From Bacteroidales bacterium (GTDB lineage Bacteria; Bacteroidota; Bacteroidia; Bacteroidales; UBA932), in assembly GCA_017550025.1 (NCBI GenBank), contig JAFYLU010000044.1:1-46926 (forward strand): DNA of 46,926 nt. The letters run 5' to 3'. The notes below the pieces were generated by a model. The model made no database searches. It was not told where the DNA came from and saw nothing but the letters and a program-made list of their open reading frames with translations. Of this stretch, positions 24,971 through 33,821 are shown one piece after another; positions within the stretch are counted from its first letter, which is position 1; every line of letters starts with the position of its first letter. A program made the position numbers and the translations under genes.

Positions 24971-25465
24971 TCAGATACGCCAAACCGACAAGAGGGCCTG
25001 ACAGTCGCAGGCCCGGAGCACCCCGGAACCGGGTTCATGAATATGCCTTATGATTGATCTGTATGAAACAGAAGATTCTGAAGAACAAAGATCAGGTATC
25101 ACGACCGGACCACATATCTTCACACTCTGCAAATCTTCACGGGTGTCGTCAGCAGCGACCATACCGGTAAGTTCCAGCATCTGATAGTCATTTGTACAGC
25201 AAGGATTGGCCGACAGGGATGGCTGTCCCTGATGATGTTCCGCGACACGCCCGCAGCAAGTGTCTGTGCAATGATCATGAGAACAACATGAAGACTGGCC
25301 GCACATATCTTCGGAATGGATGTCCGCACAGGACGTACCTTCCACGAAGGAAACCACAAAACTGCGGCCGCTGCCAGAACATGTATGCACACCGAAACCT
25401 ATGACACCCACGAGGTACCATATGACCAGCAATGCTGCAAACACCTTTGTAATCAGTCTCTTCAT
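24971..25465 (-). CDS. Cys-rich single-pass membrane protein of a metal operon (HYC_CC_PP-like)
   Basis: 164 residues from the ATG at 25465. One N-terminal hydrophobic helix or signal (FAALLVIWYLVGVIGFGV) is followed by a soluble part with 14 cysteines, including three CC pairs (60-61, 70-71, 89-90) and an early HTC (27-29). The layout (H-x-C after the helix, then CC pairs) recalls a small Bacteroidetes family found beside TonB receptors and HMA proteins. The match is from memory. It probably binds metal in the periplasm. A perfect -7 box sits only nine bases before this ATG. The next ATG upstream (25570) would overlap the divergent gene. Confidence 0.6.
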   Translation of the reverse strand: MKRLITKVFAALLVIWYLVGVIGFGVHTCSGSGRSFVVSFVEGTSCADIHSEDMCGQSSCCSHDHCTDTCCGRVAEHHQGQPSLSANPCCTNDYQMLELTGMVAADDTREDLQSVKICGPVVIPDLCSSESSVSYRSIIRHIHEPGSGVLRACDCQALLSVWRI

Positions 25466-25474
25466 CTCAATCTG

Positions 25475-25482
25475 CAAAGATA
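25475..25482 (-). promoter_or_regulatory. -7 box next to the Cys-rich protein start
   Basis: The minus strand reads TATCTTTG followed by nine bases and the ATG at 25465. If used, the mRNA would have a leader of only about five bases. Confidence 0.4.
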
Positions 25483-25525
25483 TAAATTTATGCCGCAAAT
25501 ATGGGAAGGAATGCAAAATTTTATG

Positions 25526-25533
25526 TAAGTTTG
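25526..25533 (+). promoter_or_regulatory. -7 box of the HEPN-type three-gene set
   Basis: TAAGTTTG matches TAnnTTTG and lies 29 bases before the start at 25563. No -33 TTTG was found at the usual spacing. Confidence 0.4.
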
Positions 25534-25562
25534 TATTGCTTAATCCAACAGAAAGACTCGAA

Positions 25563-26906
25563 ATGCGCAATTTTACCCGATTACTTACTATTCTGCTCGT
25601 ATCTTTTTCTGCAGCATCATGTTATCCATGGGAAAGCGAACTGGAAGAAATCTATGAAGCAGCACAGGACGGCGACCGTCTGTGTCAATTCGCAATAATA
25701 AATGAGCACCATAGCTTCGATGACATAGTACCTGAAGAAACCATGCAGGAGTATCTGCAGGTATTCATAAATGAGGGTAACTCAAGGGCGATAAGCCTGG
25801 CGACAATCATGGAATTAAAAAAATATGATTCCAGCAGAATGGGAGACTATAACAAATATTCCCAAAGGGTACATTTAAAGTGGTACGACGTGGGTATAAG
25901 GCACAACGACCACGAAAGTTACATGGAGCTCGGCGACCATTACATGCACAGGTACAACCAGACGGGTCATCTGCAAGACTCATTGAAGGCAGACGAACTG
26001 TATCAGAAGGCCATAGAGGCAGGCAACATGTACCTTCGAATGCAACGTGACATCAAGAAAGGACTTAAGGCCGTCATTACGGGCGGAATCGATTATGGAA
26101 GATACAGCTACGAAAATATATTCGACGACAAAGGTCCCATATCAAGACTGGTATCTTCATGTGCATACACATTTGCCTATATTTCAAACAGTGCCACAAA
26201 ACTGATTTTCACAAAGGAATGGTGGAAAGTCCTGCTGACCTTATTCGGCATGTTGCTCCTGCTGATAATACCGATAGCAGCAATCAAAGGCCTGTTAAGC
26301 ATAGGACTTCACCCTGGAAAGGAAGGAGAAGGTGTCCCTATCTGGGGCATGATATTCGGATTCTGGAATTCCATGTGTTTCTTTACAGCCGTATCAAAAC
26401 AAAATATCGTATGGATGAACAATACGACATCATTGATTTTCCATCCGTCAGCATATGGTCTGCAGCAATACCTGTCAATCGTAATGAACTGGATTGCCCT
26501 GATATACATCATTGCAGTCATTCTTATATCAATAAGGAACAATCTGGGAAATGAAAGTCTGGGCATGACTGTGAGAAGAATGATCACGTATTGCATAATA
26601 TTCATCATAAGTTACCTGACAGCAAAAATCGGCGGTTATCTGATAATGGTGGTTATATTAGGTATGGCAGGTGTGATTTTCGCGGCAGGAACTGTAGTTT
26701 CCGCTCCTGGAGCGCTACTTTCCGACAGCAGTTCTGATACCGGATCGGACGGCAAAGAATCAGGCAGACGCCCCTATAGAGGCAACTTCTGCTCGTCATG
26801 CTATCATTGGAACAAATCCACACATAGCTGCAGAAAGGACCCGGTACACGAAGTCATTACAAATGAATACGAATTCTGCGACCGTTGGATGCCTGACGAG
26901 TCTTAA
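25563..26906 (+). CDS. Unknown lipoprotein/multi-TM protein with helical repeats and terminal Cys4 module
   Basis: 447 residues from the ATG at 25563; upstream in-frame codons would overlap the divergent gene. The N-terminus has a lipobox-like FSAASC (C20). A helical region (21-215) includes one Sel1/TPR-like stretch (SYMELGDHYMHRYNQTG... LKADELYQKAIEAGN, about 119-154). Four or five hydrophobic helices follow (about 221-245, 260-280, 303-324, 338-380). The tail carries C410, C413, C423 and C439 in a CxxCxxW...CRxxP...FCDRW pattern, probably binding zinc or iron-sulfur. I do not recognise the family. Two membrane proteins with HEPN-type motifs follow on the same strand. Confidence 0.7.
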   Translation: MRNFTRLLTILLVSFSAASCYPWESELEEIYEAAQDGDRLCQFAIINEHHSFDDIVPEETMQEYLQVFINEGNSRAISLATIMELKKYDSSRMGDYNKYSQRVHLKWYDVGIRHNDHESYMELGDHYMHRYNQTGHLQDSLKADELYQKAIEAGNMYLRMQRDIKKGLKAVITGGIDYGRYSYENIFDDKGPISRLVSSCAYTFAYISNSATKLIFTKEWWKVLLTLFGMLLLLIIPIAAIKGLLSIGLHPGKEGEGVPIWGMIFGFWNSMCFFTAVSKQNIVWMNNTTSLIFHPSAYGLQQYLSIVMNWIALIYIIAVILISIRNNLGNESLGMTVRRMITYCIIFIISYLTAKIGGYLIMVVILGMAGVIFAAGTVVSAPGALLSDSSSDTGSDGKESGRRPYRGNFCSSCYHWNKSTHSCRKDPVHEVITNEYEFCDRWMPDES

Positions 26907-26969
26907 CCGTTTTTCAAGACTAAGGATCACAATTCATTGAAATTCAAACTGATTAAAATCTGACTTCAG

Positions 26970-28121
26970 ATGAAAAAAATAAACAGCTACGGTCTCTGCG
27001 CAGCCTTGGACATAGAACCGAAGATATTCGAAGAATACATTGAGGGTCTGATAGAAAGGCTGCAGACCCAGCCACAGTTCAGGAATCTTCCTGCAGCGAA
27101 AAACTGCCTGGAATTGATGAAAGTCCTCGACAACGGATATGGACTCAGGCAGAACGACACATATCTTGCAGCATCACGATTGCTGTTCAATATGGAACCG
27201 CTTCTGATCAGACTGATGGGACTCCCGAATTATTTTCCAGAAGATCCTGTCACCATAGACCCTGTCCGCCTTAAAAACATTCTAGACTGGGCGGCAGGAC
27301 ACAATTATTATGAAAGACCTGCTCAGGACACCATAGGCAAGAACAACACAGAGATTGCCATAGATTCCGACTATTTCAGTCATCTCATCGAGATGTATTA
27401 CGATGACAAGATCATTGAAATGATCGGGACTCTGACCCAGAGCTTGAGAACGGGAGCATTCCCCCCAATGGCATCAAGTAAAGAGATATCAAGGATAACA
27501 AAAGTCCTGCAGACAGACCATATAGTACACATCGACAGGCCGGCGAAATATCAGAAGGAGGGATCGGCATTCAAGAAGCTGATCCTATCTATCTGTCATA
27601 AATATGCCGGTTACGAAGAGGCCAATGAACGGGATGAGCACGGAATGTTTGTCATAGACACTGACAAAGCCGCACTTCAAAGCCATCTCAAGCATCTTGC
27701 ACGTCTGGTATGCGAAGCCAGAAACAGAATTGCCCATGAAGGCCAGATAATTATGGACAACTTTAAGATCAAGGATGCGCTGAAACCTGCATTCATCTTC
27801 CTTTCCCTCGCATCCGGACAGCAGAAGAAGCCGCTGGACCGCATACGGAACAGGATATCATACTGTGCATTGAATCCGATTCACGCTTTAGGCCTGGCTA
27901 TTCCGTTTATAAGAATAGCTGTCATAGTCATAGCCGCATTATGCGTCCTCTGGTGTGCCACCCCTGTACCGCAGGTCCAGAGAATGACATATGACCATAT
28001 CCAGTCAGGAGGAGCGATGGAGAGACTTTTTGAGGCATTTGCAAAGCAGGACACCACCGCCGCACTCAAGATACATAAGGACGCAAACATAATCCGTGAA
28101 ACAACAGAAGCGATCAGATAG
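26970..28121 (+). CDS. Unknown membrane-anchored protein with HEPN-type RNxxxH motif (gene 2 of the set)
   Basis: 383 residues, mostly helical. R251-N-R-I-A-H256 in CEARNRIAHEG is a canonical HEPN R-x4-H motif with Asn after Arg, the form found in HEPN ribonucleases. One membrane helix follows (about 308-330, IPFIRIAVIVIAALCVLWCA) and then about 50 residues. The large N-terminal part would be cytosolic, the tail periplasmic. It lies 63 bases after the upstream gene and 2 bases before a paralogous gene. No nucleotidyltransferase (MNT) or other antitoxin is visible. The fold assignment rests on the motif and its helical context. Confidence 0.65.
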   Translation: MKKINSYGLCAALDIEPKIFEEYIEGLIERLQTQPQFRNLPAAKNCLELMKVLDNGYGLRQNDTYLAASRLLFNMEPLLIRLMGLPNYFPEDPVTIDPVRLKNILDWAAGHNYYERPAQDTIGKNNTEIAIDSDYFSHLIEMYYDDKIIEMIGTLTQSLRTGAFPPMASSKEISRITKVLQTDHIVHIDRPAKYQKEGSAFKKLILSICHKYAGYEEANERDEHGMFVIDTDKAALQSHLKHLARLVCEARNRIAHEGQIIMDNFKIKDALKPAFIFLSLASGQQKKPLDRIRNRISYCALNPIHALGLAIPFIRIAVIVIAALCVLWCATPVPQVQRMTYDHIQSGGAMERLFEAFAKQDTTAALKIHKDANIIRETTEAIR

Positions 28122-28123
28122 TC

Positions 28124-29455
28124 ATGAATCTCAAGATATATAACACTCTATACTCATTCACGCAGCAGACGGGACTTCCGGAATTATCCAAGACCACTGT
28201 GTACAAATGCTTTGACGAAATAATGCTGGAGAAGTCAAATGCACCCTATATGCACCTGTTCCTGAAAGCCATCAATGATCGCACCGCATCATATTCCGCA
28301 TTGGAAATGATCCTCGCCGGCCTTCAGGAAATTCTCCCGGGAAAGAACACTGAAAAGAAGCTGAGCCAGCAGATCAGCAGTCTTCGAAGCAGGTTCGACA
28401 ACGACATCATGTCCCGCATCTTGGCATATATTGAAGAATGCAGGAACAAGCTTACCCATTTCGGAATCATACCAAAGTACGATAATATTCAGAACCTTTA
28501 CGGTACTGATGAGAACGAAAACTACTTCCGACTGGCCTGTCTGATCATCTATACATCATTCAGATGCCGGGCACTTGACCATAAGCCGCAAAGAATGTCA
28601 TGGCTCAGGAACCTCATTTACAGATGGCGTGCGACAAGTACCGTCAGCTATGGCAGCATGGAGCGTATTTCGTGGCTTGACGGATTCTTCGGCCTCATAC
28701 CCAAAACCATTTTCGTGACTTTGGCGATTGCGGTAATAACCGGTATATTAGCTCTGGCATTTGTAATCTTTGCAGCTATATGCGGATTGATAAGAGAATT
28801 AAAGGTCGGCGGGGACGATATGGTTAATTTCAACGACATGAATGCCGCACAGGTCAAGGAGTTCGTCATGGACCTGTCGAAGGCAGAAAGATCCTACTTT
28901 ATAAGCGAACGCCTCCATTCCGTCGAAAGAAATGGAAATTATTATAAGGTAGGAGACACGATAAGGCTCAACATTGACACCGCTACATATGAGCTTTATA
29001 AGATGGCCCGCAAAAACTGGCTGCCGAATGCACACAATGCCTGGGGAACACTCACAATGACAACCATAGGACTGTCACACGTACCCGTACTGAAGATTGT
29101 GTCGCAGATTCCAAGCCTTCACCTTTATATGAAAGACGGTCCGTTGAGAAAAGACAGGGAAACCAGACAGACTGAAAACTATGACACAATAGAACTCTAT
29201 TACTCTTGCGACTTGCATATAAGCAAAAACAGTTCAAGTAACGAAATCAGGCAAATCCGGGATTTTGCAAGACATCTGTCGAAAAAGCACAAGGCCGAAT
29301 ATCTGATCATAGGAAAACCGGCAGACGGAAAGGCTGCTGTAGAAAAAGCAAGAAGCGCCTTAAACTCCGCAGGTGTAAGAAACAGTCAGATAAAGATCAT
29401 ATACGACGAACAGATGGCATATTATCCCGCAGAAGTGAAAGTTCGTATCATATAA
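28124..29455 (+). CDS. Unknown membrane protein: HEPN-type motif, TM helix, possible OmpA-like C-terminal domain (gene 3)
   Basis: 443 residues. R107-N-K-L-T-H112 in IEECRNKLTHFG parallels the motif of the upstream protein, suggesting paralogous helical domains. A long hydrophobic segment (about 191-222) places the N-terminal domain in the cytosol and the last ~220 residues in the periplasm. The last ~85 residues (from YDTIELYYSCDLHISKN to AEVKVRII) follow the secondary-structure pattern of OmpA/MotB domains, including AEYLIIGKPAD, VEKARSALNSAGV and a closing EVKVRI strand. The usual NxxLSxxRA motif is not conserved, so peptidoglycan binding is uncertain. The start is 2 bases after the upstream stop. 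Confidence 0.62.
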   Translation: MNLKIYNTLYSFTQQTGLPELSKTTVYKCFDEIMLEKSNAPYMHLFLKAINDRTASYSALEMILAGLQEILPGKNTEKKLSQQISSLRSRFDNDIMSRILAYIEECRNKLTHFGIIPKYDNIQNLYGTDENENYFRLACLIIYTSFRCRALDHKPQRMSWLRNLIYRWRATSTVSYGSMERISWLDGFFGLIPKTIFVTLAIAVITGILALAFVIFAAICGLIRELKVGGDDMVNFNDMNAAQVKEFVMDLSKAERSYFISERLHSVERNGNYYKVGDTIRLNIDTATYELYKMARKNWLPNAHNAWGTLTMTTIGLSHVPVLKIVSQIPSLHLYMKDGPLRKDRETRQTENYDTIELYYSCDLHISKNSSSNEIRQIRDFARHLSKKHKAEYLIIGKPADGKAAVEKARSALNSAGVRNSQIKIIYDEQMAYYPAEVKVRII

Positions 29456-29495
29456 GGATCCGAAGCGCATAAGAATACTATTTCGGAAATTTCAC

Positions 29496-29503
29496 TATAT
29501 TTG
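29496..29503 (+). promoter_or_regulatory. -7 box of sppA
   Basis: TATATTTG lies 47 bases before the sppA start, after the end of the HEPN-type set, so sppA probably has its own transcript. No -33 box was found at standard spacing. Confidence 0.45.
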
Positions 29504-29550
29504 AACTACATGCAGAATATTCACTGTATAAACTCAAAATAATACATATT

Positions 29551-31326
29551 ATGAAAGATTTTGTAAAAATGACACTCGCCACCATTGCAGGTCTTTTCCT
29601 TTTCGGATTTGTCGCAATGTTCATGATGATAGCAATGGTAGGTACTTTTGCTGCGATGGGAGAATCACAGCCGGTAATGCCTCGCGAAGGGGTACTTCAG
29701 ATTAACATGTCCGGAATGATGCTGGCCGAGCAGACCCAGGAGACTGATCCTATATCCACTCTTTCCGGTGAGCAGAGCATAGCTTCTGTGGGCATCTACA
29801 GTGCCATCAAGGCAGTCAATGCTGCAGCAGAAGACCCTGCAGTAAAATTCATCTACATGAAGCCTGACGGGGCATCCGGAGGAATTGCCCAGCTTGAAGA
29901 GTTCAGGTCTGCACTGGAGAATTTCCGCAACAGCGGCAAAGCCATCGTGTCATACATAGAGAGTCCGAGCAACGCCAGCTACTATCTTGCATCAGTTTCC
30001 GACAAGATCTATATGACCTCATACGATGGAGGAATGAATATGTTCAACGGACTTTCGTCAAGGATGATCTTCCTCAAGGACATTCTCGACAGACTCGGCG
30101 TGAATGTACAGCTGATCAGGCACGGCAAATACAAATCTGCAGGAGAGATGTACATACGAAACTCGTCAAGCCCTGAAAACATGGAGCAGAACACAGAGAT
30201 GATTGAATCCATATGGAACAGCTGGGCGGAAAAGATCGCTGCATCAAGAGAGATATCGGTAGAGGATCTCAACGGAATGCTTGACAACCTCGAGCTCAAC
30301 TTCCCTGAAGATTTCCTTGCAAAGGGCCTCGTTGACGAACTTCTTACCAGAGAGGAGCTCCAGCAGAAACTCTGCGACCTGTATGTGGCAGAACGCTTCG
30401 AGGACATAAAGGCGATCCAGTTCCCAGACTACGCCAAACTCAAGGCTACGGTAAACCTCAAGGCCAAGAATAAGGTTGCAGTGATTTATGCAGAAGGAAA
30501 CATTGTAGACGGAAACCAGAAGAAGCAGGTAGCCGGAGACAGATTTGCAAAAATCATTGCAGATGTAAGGAAAGACACTACAGTCAAGGCTGTCGTTCTC
30601 CGCGTCAACTCACCGGGAGGAAGCGTACTCGCTTCAGAGAAGATCAAGGCAGAACTTGACCTGATCAAGGCAAACGGTATCCCTGTAATAGCGTCATACG
30701 GAGATTATGCAGCTTCCGGAGGATACTGGATTTCAGCAAACTGTGACAAGATCTATTCAAACGCAACAACACTTACAGGATCGATCGGAGTATTCAGCAT
30801 GATACCTGACATAAGCGGTACTCTCAAGAACAAACTCCATGTGAACATCACTCCGGTGAACTCGAACAAGCACGCGGACATGTACAATATGACAAGACCT
30901 CTTGACCAAAAGGAACTCGACTATATGCAGGCTTCGGTCGAGAGAATCTACGACGAGTTCACATCATTGGTTTCAGAAGGCAGAGGAATGACTATAGCAG
31001 AAGTTGATGCTATCGCACAGGGCCGCGTATGGGCGGGCGCCGAGGCACTTAACATCAATCTCGTTGACGAAATCGGAACCATCGAGGATGCCATCATATC
31101 TGCAGCACTGTCCATCGAAGGTGTAACACGTCTGGATGATGTGCAGATCGCAGAATATCCGAAGCCGCTCACCACATTGGAAGTCCTCCTTGAGTCATTT
31201 GGCGGAGAAGAAAGCATCTTCGCAGGGACAGCACTCGAAAGCGTTGAAGAAGCGTTCAGGAATTTCAGCACAGAGGAAAGCGGAAAGGTGTTTGCACGCC
31301 TTCCTTACGAATTCAGCATCAGATAA
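29551..31326 (+). CDS. sppA: Signal peptide peptidase SppA (67-kDa type)
   Basis: 591 residues, matching the long two-domain SppA. An N-terminal membrane anchor (about 8-36) is followed by two tandem S49 folds. The general-base Lys is K195 in GKYKSAGEMY, and the nucleophilic Ser is S389 in YGDYAASGGYWIS. It digests signal peptides left in the inner membrane. Its stop overlaps the stop of convergent tilS by 8 bases (31319-31326), and no terminator is visible between them. Confidence 0.95.
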   Translation: MKDFVKMTLATIAGLFLFGFVAMFMMIAMVGTFAAMGESQPVMPREGVLQINMSGMMLAEQTQETDPISTLSGEQSIASVGIYSAIKAVNAAAEDPAVKFIYMKPDGASGGIAQLEEFRSALENFRNSGKAIVSYIESPSNASYYLASVSDKIYMTSYDGGMNMFNGLSSRMIFLKDILDRLGVNVQLIRHGKYKSAGEMYIRNSSSPENMEQNTEMIESIWNSWAEKIAASREISVEDLNGMLDNLELNFPEDFLAKGLVDELLTREELQQKLCDLYVAERFEDIKAIQFPDYAKLKATVNLKAKNKVAVIYAEGNIVDGNQKKQVAGDRFAKIIADVRKDTTVKAVVLRVNSPGGSVLASEKIKAELDLIKANGIPVIASYGDYAASGGYWISANCDKIYSNATTLTGSIGVFSMIPDISGTLKNKLHVNITPVNSNKHADMYNMTRPLDQKELDYMQASVERIYDEFTSLVSEGRGMTIAEVDAIAQGRVWAGAEALNINLVDEIGTIEDAIISAALSIEGVTRLDDVQIAEYPKPLTTLEVLLESFGGEESIFAGTALESVEEAFRNFSTEESGKVFARLPYEFSIR

Positions 31327-32731
31327 TCGAGACGGACACGACTGATGTAGAGGACGGAGTCACACGATATCTTTCATCTATCCTGACTCCCGCAACAGCA
31401 GCCACATGCCTCTCCTCTACAGACTCCGCAATCATTATCGCAGCCTCTTTCCGAAGGGCATCATATTTAAGGTCAGTGAATAAGTCGCTGACCTTTTTCT
31501 TTCCACGCATGCCAAGCGGGACAAGCCAGTCCCCGGCCTGCCACCTGCGCAACACGAAAGGAAAACCGAGTCTGGAGGCATTCATTATCAAGACACCATC
31601 ATTCTGCTTCAACGGCATATCGGATGACCACTGAAGGGTCTTCACCTCAACAGTATGTCCGTTGAATATATAGATACCGTCAGACGGCACCTCAATGACT
31701 TCCGCATCATCCGTACGGGCTCCTGCGGATGATGTGACAACAAGTTCATTCCTACCCGTAATCATAGTATATTCAGCTGCTTCGAACCTTTTTCCCGAGA
31801 CGGTTCTGGAAGATGTCAGCAGATCCTCAACTGACGCAAGTACGGACGCATTGAAACCATATGGTTCCAATATATAATATAAAAGGTATCTCCAGTGCCT
31901 TACATTCAGAAGGGCTGGCAGACTGATACGCACAGCCGACGGACTATGTGTCACCACTGACGGCAGAAGCGCACGGCACCAGTCTTCAACTATATCTCCG
32001 GCCGCCGAGAAATATCCCATTTCCCGATTCAATGTACGGACAAAGGACGGATTCATAGCCTCGAATACAGGAAAGACCTCGTTTCTGATACGGTTCCTCT
32101 TATAGTCAGACATGGCATTTGTACTGTCCTCACGGTACGGGACCTTATGATAGAACACATAGCCCTCTATCTGGTTGCGTGTGTATCCCAGAAGAGGACG
32201 CACAAGGCGTATGTCTTCAGCATCCGGGCAAGGCACAGATGAGACCAGGGACATTCCGGAAAGCCCGCTGATTCCCGAACCACGCAAAAGATTGAGCATC
32301 AATGTCTCCGCATTATCATTGGCATTATGGGCCACACAGACTGCCTTGTATCCGTATTGGCGGCATAATCCGGCAAACCAGGAATAACGAAGCTCGCGGG
32401 CAGCCATCTCGATGCTCACATTATTTTCACGAGCATATGACTCCGTATCGAAATCTCTGACATGAATGACAATGCCATGCTCCCGTGCCCAGTTCCTCAC
32501 CATAATTTCATCACCATCGCTTTCCTCACCGCGAAGATGAAAATTGCAATGGGCCATGGCAAACGTCAGACCTCCGCCACAAGACGCGAACATGTCCGCC
32601 ATACACATCGAATCTATTCCTCCACTGACCGCAAGGAGTACATCAGCTGCCGGAGTCCCCTCAAAACCTGAAGGGACTGACCATTCATTGATCAGTCCCC
32701 TCAACTCATACATCTTATCTGCGGATATCAT
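31319..32731 (-). CDS. tilS: tRNA(Ile)-lysidine synthetase
   Basis: 470 residues. The PP-loop ATPase signature SGGIDS (36-41) is followed by HCNFHLRGEESDGDE, VAHNANDNAETLMLNLLRGSGISGL and TRNQIEGYV, all typical of TilS. The C-terminal TilS domain has LRRWQAGDWLVPLGMRGKKKVSDLFTDLK. It modifies C34 of tRNA-Ile(CAU) to lysidine so that it reads AUA, a codon common in the less biased genes of this window. Its start overlaps the stop of the upstream DUF3078 gene (TAATG), so the two are co-transcribed. Confidence 0.95.
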   Translation of the reverse strand: MISADKMYELRGLINEWSVPSGFEGTPAADVLLAVSGGIDSMCMADMFASCGGGLTFAMAHCNFHLRGEESDGDEIMVRNWAREHGIVIHVRDFDTESYARENNVSIEMAARELRYSWFAGLCRQYGYKAVCVAHNANDNAETLMLNLLRGSGISGLSGMSLVSSVPCPDAEDIRLVRPLLGYTRNQIEGYVFYHKVPYREDSTNAMSDYKRNRIRNEVFPVFEAMNPSFVRTLNREMGYFSAAGDIVEDWCRALLPSVVTHSPSAVRISLPALLNVRHWRYLLYYILEPYGFNASVLASVEDLLTSSRTVSGKRFEAAEYTMITGRNELVVTSSAGARTDDAEVIEVPSDGIYIFNGHTVEVKTLQWSSDMPLKQNDGVLIMNASRLGFPFVLRRWQAGDWLVPLGMRGKKKVSDLFTDLKYDALRKEAAIMIAESVEERHVAAVAGVRIDERYRVTPSSTSVVSVSII

Positions 32732-33807
32732 TATTTCTTGCTTGCAATGGTATATGTGAATCCGAATGCGAGAGATTCCTTGAACTGCACTCTCTGTCTT
32801 CCGTCCGGATATTTTTCTATATCCTTCTCGTTCTTTATCAAGACCTTGTCATCATATATGAGGTTGGTGGTAATTGTAAACGAGAAATATTTAGCGAGCT
32901 TCCAGTCTATACGGTTATCCCAGTTGACACGAAGGTTCTGCGGATTGTCAAGATAGTTAGAGAAGAGCACGACCTGCGTACTGTAGGCGAAATTGTCATT
33001 TATGTTGACCTTCGCATCCACCTTCAGCTGGGCACCGAACTCGAAGCGTGCGCTCCTGAGCTGCGAACCGTCTGTAGGGACTCCTTCCGTCTTGCCTTCC
33101 CATTCCTTCTTAAGTCCCATGCTGTAGCTCTGCCTGAAGCGGGCATCCTCGACGATCACGAAACCTCCGGTGAGAGGAGCGAAGTTGATGGAGAGCCACT
33201 TGGTCGGGATATAGTCGATACCGAGCGCGAGATTGGTATATGCAGGAGAAAGCAGACCGGAAAGCTGGTTACGTGCATCAAGCCAGGCCTTGACCTGATC
33301 TCTGCGCGGGAGATCCTCGAGACCTTCCACTGAAGGAGTCTTGTACTCATATCCGGGAGCGAACTGCGACTTGAAGTCATAGTTGGCAGAGAACGAGAAG
33401 TTCTTCATCGCAGCCGTCTTGAAGCCCCACTTGCTTTCAAGATATAAACGGTCAGAGCTTTTCTGTATGATAGGCTTCGACGATGCATACAGGAATCCGT
33501 AATCAAGCTGAAGACGGTTGTTCCAGAACATGTCGTTCTTCTTATAGTTGGCATTCGCATCGATAAAAGCAGCTAACGAGACTGTGTTGTCTCCACCGGC
33601 AGCCCAATTTGTGAGACCTGTCTGACCGAAGTTGAGATTCGTCTTAAGCGAACTTGTCCAATATTTAGGTTTCTCAACCTTCACTTCCACCTCCGGAGCC
33701 TCCGAAAGCACCTTTGCGGCTTCTGCTGCCGCCTTCTGTGCATCAGTCTGCGCATAAGCACATACAGACAGGACAGCTGCAGATAATGTTATAAATATCT
33801 TCTTCAT
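32731..33807 (-). CDS. DUF3078 outer membrane-associated protein
   Basis: 358 residues with a signal peptide (MKKIFITLSAAVLSVCAYAQ). The rest alternates aromatic beta strands as in a small barrel. NLNFGQTGLTNWAAGGDNTVSLAAF and FWNNRLQLDYGF are hallmarks of DUF3078 proteins, which are widespread in Bacteroidetes and of unknown function. The C-terminal strand ends FGFTYTIASKK. It is translationally coupled to tilS by a one-base overlap. A palindrome (33822-33842) separates it from proS upstream. Confidence 0.82.
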   Translation of the reverse strand: MKKIFITLSAAVLSVCAYAQTDAQKAAAEAAKVLSEAPEVEVKVEKPKYWTSSLKTNLNFGQTGLTNWAAGGDNTVSLAAFIDANANYKKNDMFWNNRLQLDYGFLYASSKPIIQKSSDRLYLESKWGFKTAAMKNFSFSANYDFKSQFAPGYEYKTPSVEGLEDLPRRDQVKAWLDARNQLSGLLSPAYTNLALGIDYIPTKWLSINFAPLTGGFVIVEDARFRQSYSMGLKKEWEGKTEGVPTDGSQLRSARFEFGAQLKVDAKVNINDNFAYSTQVVLFSNYLDNPQNLRVNWDNRIDWKLAKYFSFTITTNLIYDDKVLIKNEKDIEKYPDGRQRVQFKESLAFGFTYTIASKK

Positions 33808-33821
33808 AATAATATATTACA

